DNA of 21,616 bases from DAIOHQ01 sp036744635 (GTDB taxonomy: Bacteria; Planctomycetota; Phycisphaerae; Tepidisphaerales; Tepidisphaeraceae): NCBI GenBank assembly GCA_036744635.1, contig DAIOHQ010000058.1, positions 1 to 21,616 on the forward strand. Reading direction: 5' to 3'. The notes below the pieces were generated by a model. That model made no database searches. It was not told the origin of the DNA and saw nothing but the letters and a program-made list of their open reading frames with translations. A program made the position numbers and the translations under genes. This document shows positions 7,861 through 16,634 of this stretch, one piece after another. Positions within the stretch are counted from its first letter, which is position 1. Every line of letters begins with the position of its first letter.

Positions 7861-9045
7861 CTACCGGCGCAGCAATTCCGTGTAATGCTGTTCCACCTTG
7901 TCCAGGTATTTGGCAATGGAAAAGTTTGCTTCAATCCGTTGTCGACCGGCTTGGCCCAATTGCCGGCGCAGCGCTTCGTCGCGCGCCAGTCGATCAATCG
8001 CTTGCACCAATGCCGCGGAATTTTCCGGCGGCACGAGCAGCCCGGTTTGCTCGTGCAATACGACTTCGGGAGTTCCGGCACTATCGCAGGCGATCACCGG
8101 CTTGCCGCACGACATTGCCTCAAGATACACATTGCCGGGCCCCGGCTCAAAGGTGGACGGTCCAGCGAAGAAATCGCACCAGCCATAGTGGCGGGGCAGA
8201 TCTGCGTATGGAACATATCCCACCAGTTCGATGGACGACACGGCGCCTTCTTCATCGAGGCGCCGACGAATTTGACTGACATACGCAGGGTCACCTTTTC
8301 CAATCATCCGCAACGTGATGCGCGGAAATTGCTGGCGCAACTCCAATGCAGCGTCGATCAATAGCTTGAATCCTTTGCTGGCGACAAAATTCCCCACGAA
8401 CAGGATTCTGGGAAACCGATCGTCGGCCGGAGCCGCCGCCAATGAAAAGCGATCGGTATCAATTCCGCTATGAACAACCCCGATGTCACCCAATGGATAT
8501 TCGTAGTATTTCGCACAAAAACGCGCCGTATTATGACTGGACGCCAGCACAAGGTCCGAATGGTGGATCACTGAGCGTTCCATGAAACAGCCGATCCGAT
8601 GAATCGTAGAACCCACATCAGGCCACCCCATATGCTGGGCAACCATAGCCAGCGGACCGTGAAGCTGCACCACATACCGAGCGGTTCGGTAGGCGAAGTT
8701 ATCAGTCTGGTAGATAAATCCCTCGCCGCAATATTCAGGGAACTGCATGATGTCGAAAGATACCTGCTGCGCAAGTTCCGCCACCTTTTGCGCAAATGTA
8801 AAACTGAGCGCCAGCCATGACGTCGATTGTTCCGAGCCCAGTCCGGCCAAAGCTGGATAGGGAACGCGATGCACCGTTGCGTCGCCGTCCTTATACGTAC
8901 GCGCTTCGGGTGTAGCGGAGGCGCTGACCACATGGACTTCATGTCCGCGCGCGGATAGACCCCGCGCTTTCAAAAATGTTTGCGTCCCAATGCCTCCACC
9001 GCCGGTCTCGGGAGGATATTCTTGGGAAACAAGACAGATCTTCAT
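7861..9045 (-). CDS. GT4 family glycosyltransferase
   Basis: A 394-residue retaining glycosyltransferase of the GT4 type (GT-B fold, no membrane segment). The N-terminus MKICLVSQEYPPETGGGGIGTQ is the classic GT4 opening with its glycine-rich acceptor loop, followed by LSARGHEVHVVS. The C-terminal half carries FVGNFVASKGFKLLIDA and the diagnostic E-x7-E region FEPGPGNVYLEAMSCGKPVIA, then GTPEVVLHEQTGLLVPP. It should transfer a sugar from a nucleotide sugar to a growing glycan at the cytoplasmic membrane face. ATG 9045 is chosen because MKICLVSQ is the normal family start and GAGGAA lies 10 bases upstream. ATG 9066 is a possible alternative. The 234-base gap upstream is mostly a miniature transposable element; without it the gap would be about 74 bases. 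Confidence 0.9.
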   Translation of the reverse strand: MKICLVSQEYPPETGGGGIGTQTFLKARGLSARGHEVHVVSASATPEARTYKDGDATVHRVPYPALAGLGSEQSTSWLALSFTFAQKVAELAQQVSFDIMQFPEYCGEGFIYQTDNFAYRTARYVVQLHGPLAMVAQHMGWPDVGSTIHRIGCFMERSVIHHSDLVLASSHNTARFCAKYYEYPLGDIGVVHSGIDTDRFSLAAAPADDRFPRILFVGNFVASKGFKLLIDAALELRQQFPRITLRMIGKGDPAYVSQIRRRLDEEGAVSSIELVGYVPYADLPRHYGWCDFFAGPSTFEPGPGNVYLEAMSCGKPVIACDSAGTPEVVLHEQTGLLVPPENSAALVQAIDRLARDEALRRQLGQAGRQRIEANFSIAKYLDKVEQHYTELLRR

Positions 9046-9097
9046 ATGGCCGCGCTTCCTCAACATAGCGAGAATCCTGCCGCGCTGATTTCCGAAA

Positions 9098-9265
9098 GAC
9101 TCGCGGTAATTGTTTAGCGTGTCAAAGTGCCGCTTTTCAGGCGTTTTTCGACGATTCGCTCACGCCTTGACGCGAATTCCAGTTTGCGGATGCCACGAAA
9201 TCACGTTTTTTCATTGAAAATGCGGTTTTTGAGCCGCCGGACACGCTAAACAATTACGACTCGCG
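9098..9265. repeat. Target-site duplications flanking miniature element copy 1
   Basis: GACTCGCG at 9098-9105 recurs exactly at 9258-9265, immediately outside the two terminal inverted repeats. An 8-base duplication is typical of several insertion sequence families, including IS66. Removing the element and one repeat restores a continuous sequence. The matching bases could be read as 10 (GACTCGCGGT), but 8 gives a symmetric element. Confidence 0.9.
9106..9257. mobile_element. IS66-type miniature element (MITE), copy 1
   Basis: A 152-base non-coding element with perfect 18-base terminal inverted repeats, GTAATTGTTTAGCGTGTC (9106-9123) and its complement (9240-9257). The interior is T-rich with a small palindrome TTTTCATTGAAAA at 9208-9220 and no reading frame. 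The GTAA ends and 8-base target duplication match IS66-family termini, so an IS66 transposase elsewhere in the genome probably moves it. It lies in the glycan operon between the GT2 and GT4 genes and could weaken expression of the three genes beyond it or supply a hairpin. A second copy of identical length and roughly 80% identity is at 15132-15283. The structure is directly visible; the family is an inference from ends and duplication length. Confidence 0.9.
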
Positions 9266-9279
9266 GTGGTATCCTAATC

Positions 9280-10404
9280 CTACTTCAGATCAAAGAGGAT
9301 GACGTCCTCGTTGCACACCGGGCACGCATAGCACGATCGCAGGTGTTTTGCAAACTCATGGTAGTGACTGAGCCACCAAAACGCTGGCCAAACGATGGCC
9401 AAGATCTTCAGCCCTTCTGATCGCAGCCGCTCGACTTCGGCGATGGCGTTCCCTTCATTGTCAGGAGGGCCCCAGTACATACCATTGCGCTCCATGAAAT
9501 GGAGCCGCTGTCGTCCGAACACGACGCGGTCGCATCCCCAAGCATCCCCATCGATAAGAACGAAGCGTTCGCCTTCGGGAACAAACGACAAGATCTGCCG
9601 CAGCGATTGATCCATGCGTGGCCACCACGCCTCGTGCCCCCAATTGCTGGTTTCGAAGGAAATGCCTCGCCTCTCGTAATACGCCCGCAGTGCCTTCACC
9701 TGATGCCGAAAATCATTTACACCGTTGGTTAGCTTCTGCTCAAAGATGGATTTTTTTGAGGCATTCGCACCATGGAATCGCCAGAAGCCTTGAGGCTCAA
9801 CAAATCTCCGGATTTTACCAGCCGCCGGTGCCAACCCGAACAAATAAGCATCGGGGCTAATCCGATAATCCTGCTCGGGCATCGGCATCACTTGCTCGAG
9901 AAAGACACGGGCATAAGCATTTCCTGATGTCGGCGCGCTCGGCAACGTTGCCTCGGTCATCGGCCCCTCGCGCCGAACCCATTCGCGGAAATCCCCTTCT
10001 GGAAGCATCGGTTCTTTCACATCGCCCGTAAGTTTTCCTTCCCGATCGATAACGAAAAGAGGCCAATGTACTTTCACGACCTCCGGTTCGCTGAAAATTG
10101 CCACAACGCGCTCGGCGATGGTCGGAAGCAGGACATCATCTGAATCCAGGAATAGCACGATTTGCCCGCTGCTAGCAGCAAATCCGGTATTAAATCCAGA
10201 ACCCTGTCCCGCGTTGTCCTTCAGGATCGAAGTGATACGGTCGCCGTAGCTTGCGATCAATTCGCGGGAATTATCGGTAGACCCGTCGTCGACGACGATG
10301 ACTTCCACATTCGGGTAAGTTTGATTCAGCGCGCTGTCGATTGCATCGGACAGGTAGCGCCCGTAGTTGTAGCTCGTGATGGCTATGCTGACCAAGGAGT
10401 TCAT
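9280..10404 (-). CDS. GT2 glycosyltransferase with extra C-terminal WGPP domain
   Basis: A 374-residue inverting glycosyltransferase. The GT2/GT-A domain spans about residues 1-230: VSIAITSYNYGRYL, VIVVDDGSTDNS (D39, D40) and the metal-binding LDSDD (D87, D89, D90). A separate domain follows. It contains ERFVLIDGDAWG, MERNGMYWGPP (W311), an AIAEVERLRSEG helix and ILAIVWPAFWWLSHYHEFA. I have seen this WGPP/AFWWL pattern in other glycan-cluster proteins, but its activity is unknown to me. The protein ends with CPVC (C361, C364) close to the C-terminus. ATG 10404 is the only reasonable start, with a weak AAGG 13 bases upstream. There is a 44-base gap from the preceding acyltransferase. It probably adds an early sugar to the glycan made by this operon. 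Confidence 0.9.
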   Translation of the reverse strand: MNSLVSIAITSYNYGRYLSDAIDSALNQTYPNVEVIVVDDGSTDNSRELIASYGDRITSILKDNAGQGSGFNTGFAASSGQIVLFLDSDDVLLPTIAERVVAIFSEPEVVKVHWPLFVIDREGKLTGDVKEPMLPEGDFREWVRREGPMTEATLPSAPTSGNAYARVFLEQVMPMPEQDYRISPDAYLFGLAPAAGKIRRFVEPQGFWRFHGANASKKSIFEQKLTNGVNDFRHQVKALRAYYERRGISFETSNWGHEAWWPRMDQSLRQILSFVPEGERFVLIDGDAWGCDRVVFGRQRLHFMERNGMYWGPPDNEGNAIAEVERLRSEGLKILAIVWPAFWWLSHYHEFAKHLRSCYACPVCNEDVILFDLK

Positions 10405-10448
10405 CGTTGTGCGTTGCCCTTCTTTCGCGGCATTACGTTTCCTTCAAC

Positions 10449-11036
10449 TCACGAGGCTCGCGCCAGTGTCCTGATCATCCGCGCTGGATTTCCGGCGACG
10501 ACGGTGTAGGCCGCCACATCTTCCACCACCACCGACTTTGCCCCCACAATCGATCCGTCCCCGATGGTCACGCCCGGAAGCACGCACGCATCGAAACCGA
10601 TCCAAACATTGTTCCCGATCCGAATAGGCCGGGGCGATTCCGCCATGGGGACCCGTGCCCTCAGCGGCAATCTCCCGATGCGTTCCAATTCCGTCTTTCG
10701 CAGGGCCGCATCAGGAGATGTCCGATAGTTGTCCATCAGCACGACATTCCAACTGATCAACGCATAATCCCCAATTTCGATTTCCAAATCACAAGTAATA
10801 TGCGGGCTCTGCAACATTGCATATTTTCCCAAAGTCAGCCTGCCTTCGGGTCCGATATCTAGGATCGTCGGAAAGTATATCGAAGACGCTTCTCCCATCA
10901 CCAAACCATCCGGCCGCCGAGACCGAAAAAATTCGAACGAATGCGATGTCTCAACATGCGCAGAATGCGACATCACCACATTTTCAGGCACTCCTCCTTC
11001 GTACCAGTCGCCGAGAATGTGACGGCCAGCCACCAT
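10449..11036 (-). CDS. Left-handed beta-helix acyltransferase paralogue, His replaced
   Basis: A 195-residue hexapeptide-repeat protein. Isoleucine/valine/glycine-spaced turns (LEIEIGDYALIS; RPIRIGNNVWIGFDACVLPGVTIGDGSIVGAKSVV; VVAGNPARMI) define the left-handed beta-helix of the WbbJ/maltose O-acetyltransferase group. It is clearly homologous along its length to the neighbour at 11039-11608. Where that neighbour has H105 in a DTDFHPIG loop, this protein has DNYRTSP with R105, so the usual catalytic histidine seems absent. It may be a weak enzyme, use another base, or serve as a structural partner. ATG 11036 has GGAGG at 7 bases and starts 2 bases after the neighbour's stop, so the two are coupled. 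Expected role: acyl modification of a glycan, if active. Confidence 0.87.
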   Translation of the reverse strand: MVAGRHILGDWYEGGVPENVVMSHSAHVETSHSFEFFRSRRPDGLVMGEASSIYFPTILDIGPEGRLTLGKYAMLQSPHITCDLEIEIGDYALISWNVVLMDNYRTSPDAALRKTELERIGRLPLRARVPMAESPRPIRIGNNVWIGFDACVLPGVTIGDGSIVGAKSVVVEDVAAYTVVAGNPARMIRTLARAS

Positions 11037-11038
11037 TC

Positions 11039-11604
11039 TTATGCCTCCGTCACCAGTTTGGCTGGATTTCCCATCACGCGCGCTCCGGACAATACGTCAT
11101 GGGTCACTAGCGCCCCAGGCTCGATAAACGCCCCATCCCCTATCCTGACACCTTTCAGTATCGTTGCGTTTGGACCGATCCAAACATTGTTCCCGATTTC
11201 CACCGGCTTGCGCAGCACCGGCGGCCGGGGGAGCCCATTGGCCGCCGGTGAGCAGGCAATGGCGTCGGCGATGCGCTCGGCCGGGCCGATGGGGTGGAAA
11301 TCCGTATCGCCGATGGTCACGTTCCAGCCGATCATCACGTAATCGCCGATTCGCAGCTCCATCTCGCACAGCAGCACTACGGTGGTGAGATAGCAGTAAT
11401 CGCCGATGGTGATTCTTCCCAGCTCCCCCACCGCACACTGAACGGCGTCCATCGTACACCCTTTGCCGACGACAAGTCCATCCGGATGCTTGCTGCGAAA
11501 GCGCTTGAACGTGGGGGCACCGCTGATAATCGTGCCCGGCCCGACGCGCACGTTAGGCGGCAATTCTCCGTCAATCCATCGCCCCGGCTCTAAAATGATT
11601 TCGC

Positions 11605-11608
<4 letters not shown>
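11039..11608 (-). CDS. Left-handed beta-helix (hexapeptide) acyltransferase
   Basis: A 189-residue acyltransferase of the left-handed beta-helix class, normally a homotrimer using acetyl-CoA. Hexapeptide turns occur at about residues 64-100 (RITIGDYCYLT, LRIGDYVMIGWNVTIGD) and 136-180 (VEIGNNVWIGPNATILKGVRIGDGAFIEPGALV, ending MGNPAKLV). H105 in DTDFHPIGP matches the catalytic histidine of O-acetyltransferases. The loop at 106-130 would cover the active site. ATG 11608 overlaps the ABC exporter stop as ATGA and has AGGAGG about 7 bases upstream. Together with the adjacent paralogue it probably acetylates a sugar of the exported glycan. The acceptor is unknown. Confidence 0.9.
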
Positions 11609-13488
<1,880 letters not shown>

Positions 13489-13514
13489 GGCAGGAAAGTA
13501 CTGTGATTGCGGCC

Positions 13515-13544
13515 GCTATACCAGTCGGAGGGAGGATCAGTCAG
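13515..13544 (-). promoter_or_regulatory. Candidate sigma-70 promoter for the glycan operon
   Basis: On the minus strand, CTGACT (13544-13539) and TATAGC (13520-13515) are separated by 18 bases, with a TG just before the -10. This would start transcription about 20 bases before the GTG start of the first exporter gene. Each box matches the consensus only in part, so this is a weak proposal. Confidence 0.3.
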
Positions 13545-13780
13545 CAGGCCGGCGCGAGGGAGCGGCTGGATGGACGCGGAAGAATTGAGTGGGGAAAGAG
13601 GGGGACTTAACGGAGATAATTTACTCTTGACCGTTTTCCCAGAACTCGGGTGGCAGAACGCAAGATGACCGCAGCTTGACGACGGGAGGATAGAAGTTTG
13701 CGGACCGGACAGGCGGGTTTAGAATGGCAACCCGGGTTCCGAGGGGCCCGGATGTCGGAAGCTTTTGCGGGAGCGATGCA

Positions 13781-14347
13781 ATGAAATATCAAATAAAACG
13801 AAATCACGCGGGGAAGCCGCTGTCGGTGTTGTACGCCTGCAAGGCTTGCAATGCAGAATTGAAATCTGATTCATCAGAAGCGGGGCAGAGCTTCCCATGT
13901 CCGACGTGCGGCGTCGAGTCGGTCGTTCCCGGCAAGGCCGACAACGATCTGTGGGAGGCGGAGGAAGCCGCGCGGCGTGTGGAACAGGCAAAGAGAGAGG
14001 CGAGCGCGAGAGCGGAGAAGGCGGCGCATGAGGAACGGGCGCAACAGGCAAAGCGGGAACGGGAAGCCGAGCGAGAGCGATCGGAGGCACTGAGGCGGAC
14101 CGAGAAACAGAAGGTGCAGGCGAATAGCAACGTTCCTCTGCGGACTTTTGCCATCGTCCTTGCTGCGCTGGTCCTGGTGTTCGCGGTCGTGCTGGTGTGG
14201 TTGCAGCGAGAGTTGTCAGCACTAACGGCGACAGTCAACCAAAACGCCGAAGTCGCCAACGCGAATGCTCGCCTATTAGGCGATCGATTGGACTACGTAA
14301 CTCTGTTGGCGGAGAACGGCAACAGGCATGCACACTCGCATTACTAA
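13781..14347 (+). CDS. Zinc-ribbon, coiled-coil, single-pass membrane protein
   Basis: A 188-residue protein without a recognised function. The order is: a zinc ribbon with C20-x2-C23 and C40-x2-C43 (YACKACN, FPCPTCG), a highly charged E/R/A/K coiled coil at about 57-111, and one membrane helix at about 122-141 (IVLAALVLVFAVVLVW). A short tail follows that ends in a His-rich HAHSHY. The ribbon and coiled coil would be cytoplasmic. ATG 13781 has GGGAG 9 bases upstream; an in-frame upstream start at 13724 adds only a low-complexity leader. It diverges from the ABC exporter gene. Planctomycetes carry many zinc-ribbon-plus-membrane-helix proteins of this type, mostly uncharacterised. Confidence 0.8.
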   Translation: MKYQIKRNHAGKPLSVLYACKACNAELKSDSSEAGQSFPCPTCGVESVVPGKADNDLWEAEEAARRVEQAKREASARAEKAAHEERAQQAKREREAERERSEALRRTEKQKVQANSNVPLRTFAIVLAALVLVFAVVLVWLQRELSALTATVNQNAEVANANARLLGDRLDYVTLLAENGNRHAHSHY

Positions 14348-14541
14348 GCACTCTCCACAAGATTCCCAAATCGCGCCGAATCCTTTCGCATTGGGCGATA
14401 CGGCCATCTGCGCTTAATGTCCTTTCGCAAGTTGGCGGGGATGGACGTACCGCACTCGGGGCAAATGCTGGCGCAGCAGCGCCAGCTTGCCGATGCCCGG
14501 TGGAATTGACTGGCGCCACCCCAGCGGTATCGTCTTTGGGC

Positions 14542-14835
14542 ATGGACAATGCAATTATCGGCATCATGCTGATTTTGGGGTTGATAGTGCTGCTGCGGCT
14601 TGTGTTCAACGAAGGCCGGCCGCTGGGCAAGGGCAGAGATGAGGAGTCAGAAAGCCCCCTGAAAGATTATCGTCCTCCGCCGCCGGGACCGGGAATGTAT
14701 CTCATCACGGGCGTCGATAAGGCTACCAAGATGGATACGACCTGGCGGGTGAATGCGCAAAGCGCGGAGAACGCCAGGGTGAAGGCCGAGTTGGAAGGCA
14801 TCATCGTCACATCGATAAAGTTTGAGTCGCCCTGA
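14542..14835 (+). CDS. Small single-pass membrane protein, unknown function
   Basis: A 97-residue protein with an N-terminal membrane helix (about 4-21, IIGIMLILGLIVLLRLVF). A charged and proline-rich linker with PPPPGPG (about 45-51) follows. The last 45 residues form a small alpha/beta domain: MYLITGVDKATKMDTTWRVN, AQSAENARVKAELEG, IIVTSIKFE. This domain pattern (strand, helix carrying an AENARxKAE stretch, then GIIVTSI) resembles small domains common in planctomycete hypothetical proteins. ATG 14542 is chosen because the membrane helix begins directly there. The upstream extension is compositionally unlike protein, and no good ribosome site is visible. It lies 194 bases after the zinc-ribbon gene on the same strand. 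Confidence 0.65.
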   Translation: MDNAIIGIMLILGLIVLLRLVFNEGRPLGKGRDEESESPLKDYRPPPPGPGMYLITGVDKATKMDTTWRVNAQSAENARVKAELEGIIVTSIKFESP

Positions 14836-15123
14836 GCCCAATGCAACGACGCAAAATCCATGTCCGACGGGAAGCCGAAAGGAGCAGCCAAAAGGGGAGC
14901 GGAGCCAAGAGGGGCCGATACATCTCGCGATATCGGGGCCACGGTTGCATCGCATCCCAATCCGCAGAGTAGGCGGACAAAGCCGCCACCCTCCGACGGG
15001 CCGTCAACACACCGCTCCGAGCAGCGATCCACTCTGATGGGCGAAAGCATGCCCGCGGCCGGAGGGGGGAAGGGAAGTGGAGAGGGTGGGTGCGGGAGGG
15101 AGAGGCGGAACATCTTGGGCCCT

Positions 15124-15291
15124 GATGGGTTGTAATTGTTTAGCGTGTCAAAGGGCCGTTTTTCAGGCGTTTTTTCACAATTCGCTCGCGCGGTGGCGCG
15201 ATTTTCGGTTTGCGAACGCGATAAACCCGCGTGTTTTCACTGAAAACGGGGGTTTTGAGCCTCCAGACACGCTAAACAATTACGATGGGTT
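15124..15291. repeat. Target-site duplications flanking miniature element copy 2
   Basis: GATGGGTT at 15124-15131 recurs exactly at 15284-15291, immediately outside the terminal inverted repeats. Together with the different 8-base duplication around copy 1, it proves two independent insertions and fixes the element boundaries. Confidence 0.92.
15132..15283. mobile_element. IS66-type miniature element (MITE), copy 2
   Basis: It is also 152 bases long, with the same perfect 18-base ends (15132-15149 and 15266-15283) as copy 1 in the same orientation. The interior differs from copy 1 at about 27 positions, while the ends are identical, as expected when the transposase selects the ends. The palindrome TTTTCACTGAAAA is conserved from copy 1 with a changed central base. 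The element has no reading frame. It is inserted into the loop of a pre-existing hairpin between converging genes. Confidence 0.92.
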
Positions 15292-15390
15292 CCGCCTCTC
15301 CCTCCTGCATTTGCGCGCGAGCGCTGAGCACGAAACCTTAACCCCATTCGTTCTCCCTTGCTGTCTCCCAAGGCTGCCCGCCGAGAAAGC

Positions 15391-16167
15391 CTAGGTGAAG
15401 ATTGGTTCCGCTCCGCTATTGAGGAGGAGACGCTCAGTTTCGTCTTCGGCTTCCCAACCATGAAGAAGCATGACCTTCGCAAGCACTCGGAATGTAAGCC
15501 GCCAGGAGATCGTCAAATAGCCGCTTCGCCGCATTGGCGGACCACTTAACAACGCAAATGGCGACGAATGAACTGGTGCGCTGAGCAGCCGCTGCATTAA
15601 CTCGTACTCAGCTTCATAATTGACACTTTTCGCCAACTTTCGGAGATCACCCTCATACCAATAGCGTCTAGTTCGCTGTTTCCTGCCTTGGTAATTCGCT
15701 CGGGCGTGTTCGAATGCCTCTTCGACATCCTCCCCGCCTTGCATCCATGGGTCACTGGAGACAATAGATCTCGAAAATTCAGTGCAATTCCCTTTCAAGA
15801 GATCCATAAGGTCTTTCTTTTCCACACACGCATATTCGGAGAAGAGGGTGGCGAGCGCGACCTGCTGGGCGGGGTCGTGCATAATATAGAGAGCTTGGAG
15901 ATAGATATCGTATACCCCGCGCAAGATCATAGCGCCGTCGAACCCGAAATGATGCGGCGATTGAGTGCGCAGGACAGTTAATGAGTTCACAGCGCCTATC
16001 ATTCGATTCTGCTGATATCTGGCGACAGTTGCCACAATGTCACGACGCTGGGCGTTCTCCAAGAGCCCGCACAACCTCGTGGCCACCTGCGCGCATTCGC
16101 TCCACGATCGCTTCTCGGCTTCCGTTGGATGGGCATCGTCGATGGATGGTTCTGTCGAAATTGTCAC
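15391..16167 (-). CDS. DUF5677-like hypothetical protein
   Basis: A 258-residue, mainly helical soluble protein. The pattern ILRGVYDIYLQALYI (R83, D87) followed by an ATLFSEYACVEKKDLM helix, and later LLSAPVHSSPFALL with H200, resembles the DUF5677 family, whose biochemical role is unknown. No membrane segment or signal peptide is seen. The start is set at GTG 16167, because AAGGTGGA lies 5 bases before it and the family-like sequence begins soon after. The open frame continues upstream to 16527, but that part translates intergenic repeats and is rejected. It lies 26 bases downstream of a methylase-like remnant. It belongs to the accessory block between the two ABC exporters. The family call is from memory of the pattern and is tentative. 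Confidence 0.7.
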   Translation of the reverse strand: MTISTEPSIDDAHPTEAEKRSWSECAQVATRLCGLLENAQRRDIVATVARYQQNRMIGAVNSLTVLRTQSPHHFGFDGAMILRGVYDIYLQALYIMHDPAQQVALATLFSEYACVEKKDLMDLLKGNCTEFSRSIVSSDPWMQGGEDVEEAFEHARANYQGRKQRTRRYWYEGDLRKLAKSVNYEAEYELMQRLLSAPVHSSPFALLSGPPMRRSGYLTISWRLTFRVLAKVMLLHGWEAEDETERLLLNSGAEPIFT

Positions 16168-16193
16168 GATTCCACCTTGTTTAATTCGGATTC

Positions 16194-16364
16194 CTACATC
16201 TTCTGCACGTGCTCCTCGTCCAGAATCTCTTTCACCGTCAGCAGCTTGATGATTCTGCCGGTCCTTTTGTGGAAGGCGGCACATTCCTGCTCGGCATCGG
16301 AAGTGTAGCCGAACGCCACGAAAAACCAGCGCCCCGCGCCGCCTTCTCCCTGGCGTTCCATCAT
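16194..16364 (-). pseudogene. C-terminal remnant of a DNA-methylase-like gene
   Basis: About 56 codons read AMMERQ, then a spacer, RWFFVAFGYTSDAEQECAAF and RTGRIIKLLTVKEILDE. This matches the C-terminal tail I know from site-specific DNA methyltransferase/restriction-associated proteins (GFFV-F-YTSDA, then I-LTV-EIL-E). Nothing upstream in the frame looks like the catalytic methylase domain: the open frame to 16580 is made of dispersed repeats. The gene therefore looks truncated at its 5-prime side, with the repeat cluster at the break. A short independent protein is possible but less likely. The tail recognition is from memory. Confidence 0.5.
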
Positions 16365-16441
16365 CGCCTGCGAGGCTTTGGGGAGACCAGAAGCGTCCCG
16401 GCACATTTCGCCACAGCGACGCTTCGGCGCACCACCGCGCG

Positions 16442-16512
16442 GGCCGGATTCGGGCAGGCGAGAACACCCGCCACTGATCCAGCGCTGGCAGACAGGAATG
16501 TCCGCCCCACCA
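16442..16512 (+). repeat. Dispersed repeat, GGCAGACAGGAATG family, long copy A
   Basis: A 71-base unit that includes GGATTCG, CAGGCGAGAACACC, ATCCAGCG and the core GGCAGACAGGAATGTCCGCC, then CCACCA. The core is a near-palindrome (GGCAGAC against GTCCGCC). The unit matches the copy at 18568-18637 along its length in the same orientation. Confidence 0.8.
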
Positions 16513-16517
16513 GAACG

Positions 16518-16535
16518 CTGCTCGCAAGCGAGCAG
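16518..16535. repeat. Small perfect hairpin between repeats A and B
   Basis: CTGCTCGCAAGCGAGCAG is a perfect 8 bp stem with a two-base centre. It lies between two copies of the GGCAGACAGGAATG repeat and may be part of the same repeat system. Confidence 0.6.
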
Positions 16536-16548
16536 GCTACACAGCCTC

Positions 16549-16574
16549 GGCAGACAGGAATGTCCGCCCCACCA
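16549..16574 (+). repeat. Dispersed repeat, GGCAGACAGGAATG family, short copy B
   Basis: A 26-base core identical to the core of copy A (16487-16512), 62 bases further along in the same orientation. The sequence before the core is not related to copy A, so only the palindromic core is shared. Confidence 0.85.
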
Positions 16575-16634
16575 ACTCAAAGCAAGCGCGCTGTTCGGTG
16601 CGGATGTGAAGGAGGGGGATGATTTGGGGGGAGT

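Larger units (their letters stand above)
15091..15309 (+). repeat. Hairpin arms split by the miniature element
   Basis: TGCGGGAGGGAGAGGCGGAA (15091-15110) is complementary to TTCCGCCTCTCCCTCCTGCA (15290-15309) at 19 of 20 positions. In the sequence without the element the arms would enclose a loop of about 19 bases. That is a strong hairpin between converging genes, probably a terminator. The element inserted into its loop. Confidence 0.8.
14836..15390. other. Non-coding region carrying miniature element copy 2
   Basis: These 555 bases lie between two converging genes. Bases 14836-15060 show nothing I can name. Bases 15061-15110 are strongly purine-rich. A 20-base inverted repeat at 15091-15110 and 15290-15309 brackets the 152-base mobile element at 15132-15283. 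No protein-like reading frame is present. Confidence 0.7.

Noticed and set aside
14860..15135. 91-codon open frame on the plus strand
   Set aside because: Low-complexity, no ribosome site, and its end runs into the miniature element; probably chance.
16168..16527. N-terminal extension of the DUF5677-like gene
   Set aside because: The extension translates the dispersed repeats and the methylase remnant in another frame. The GTG at 16167 has a proper ribosome site.
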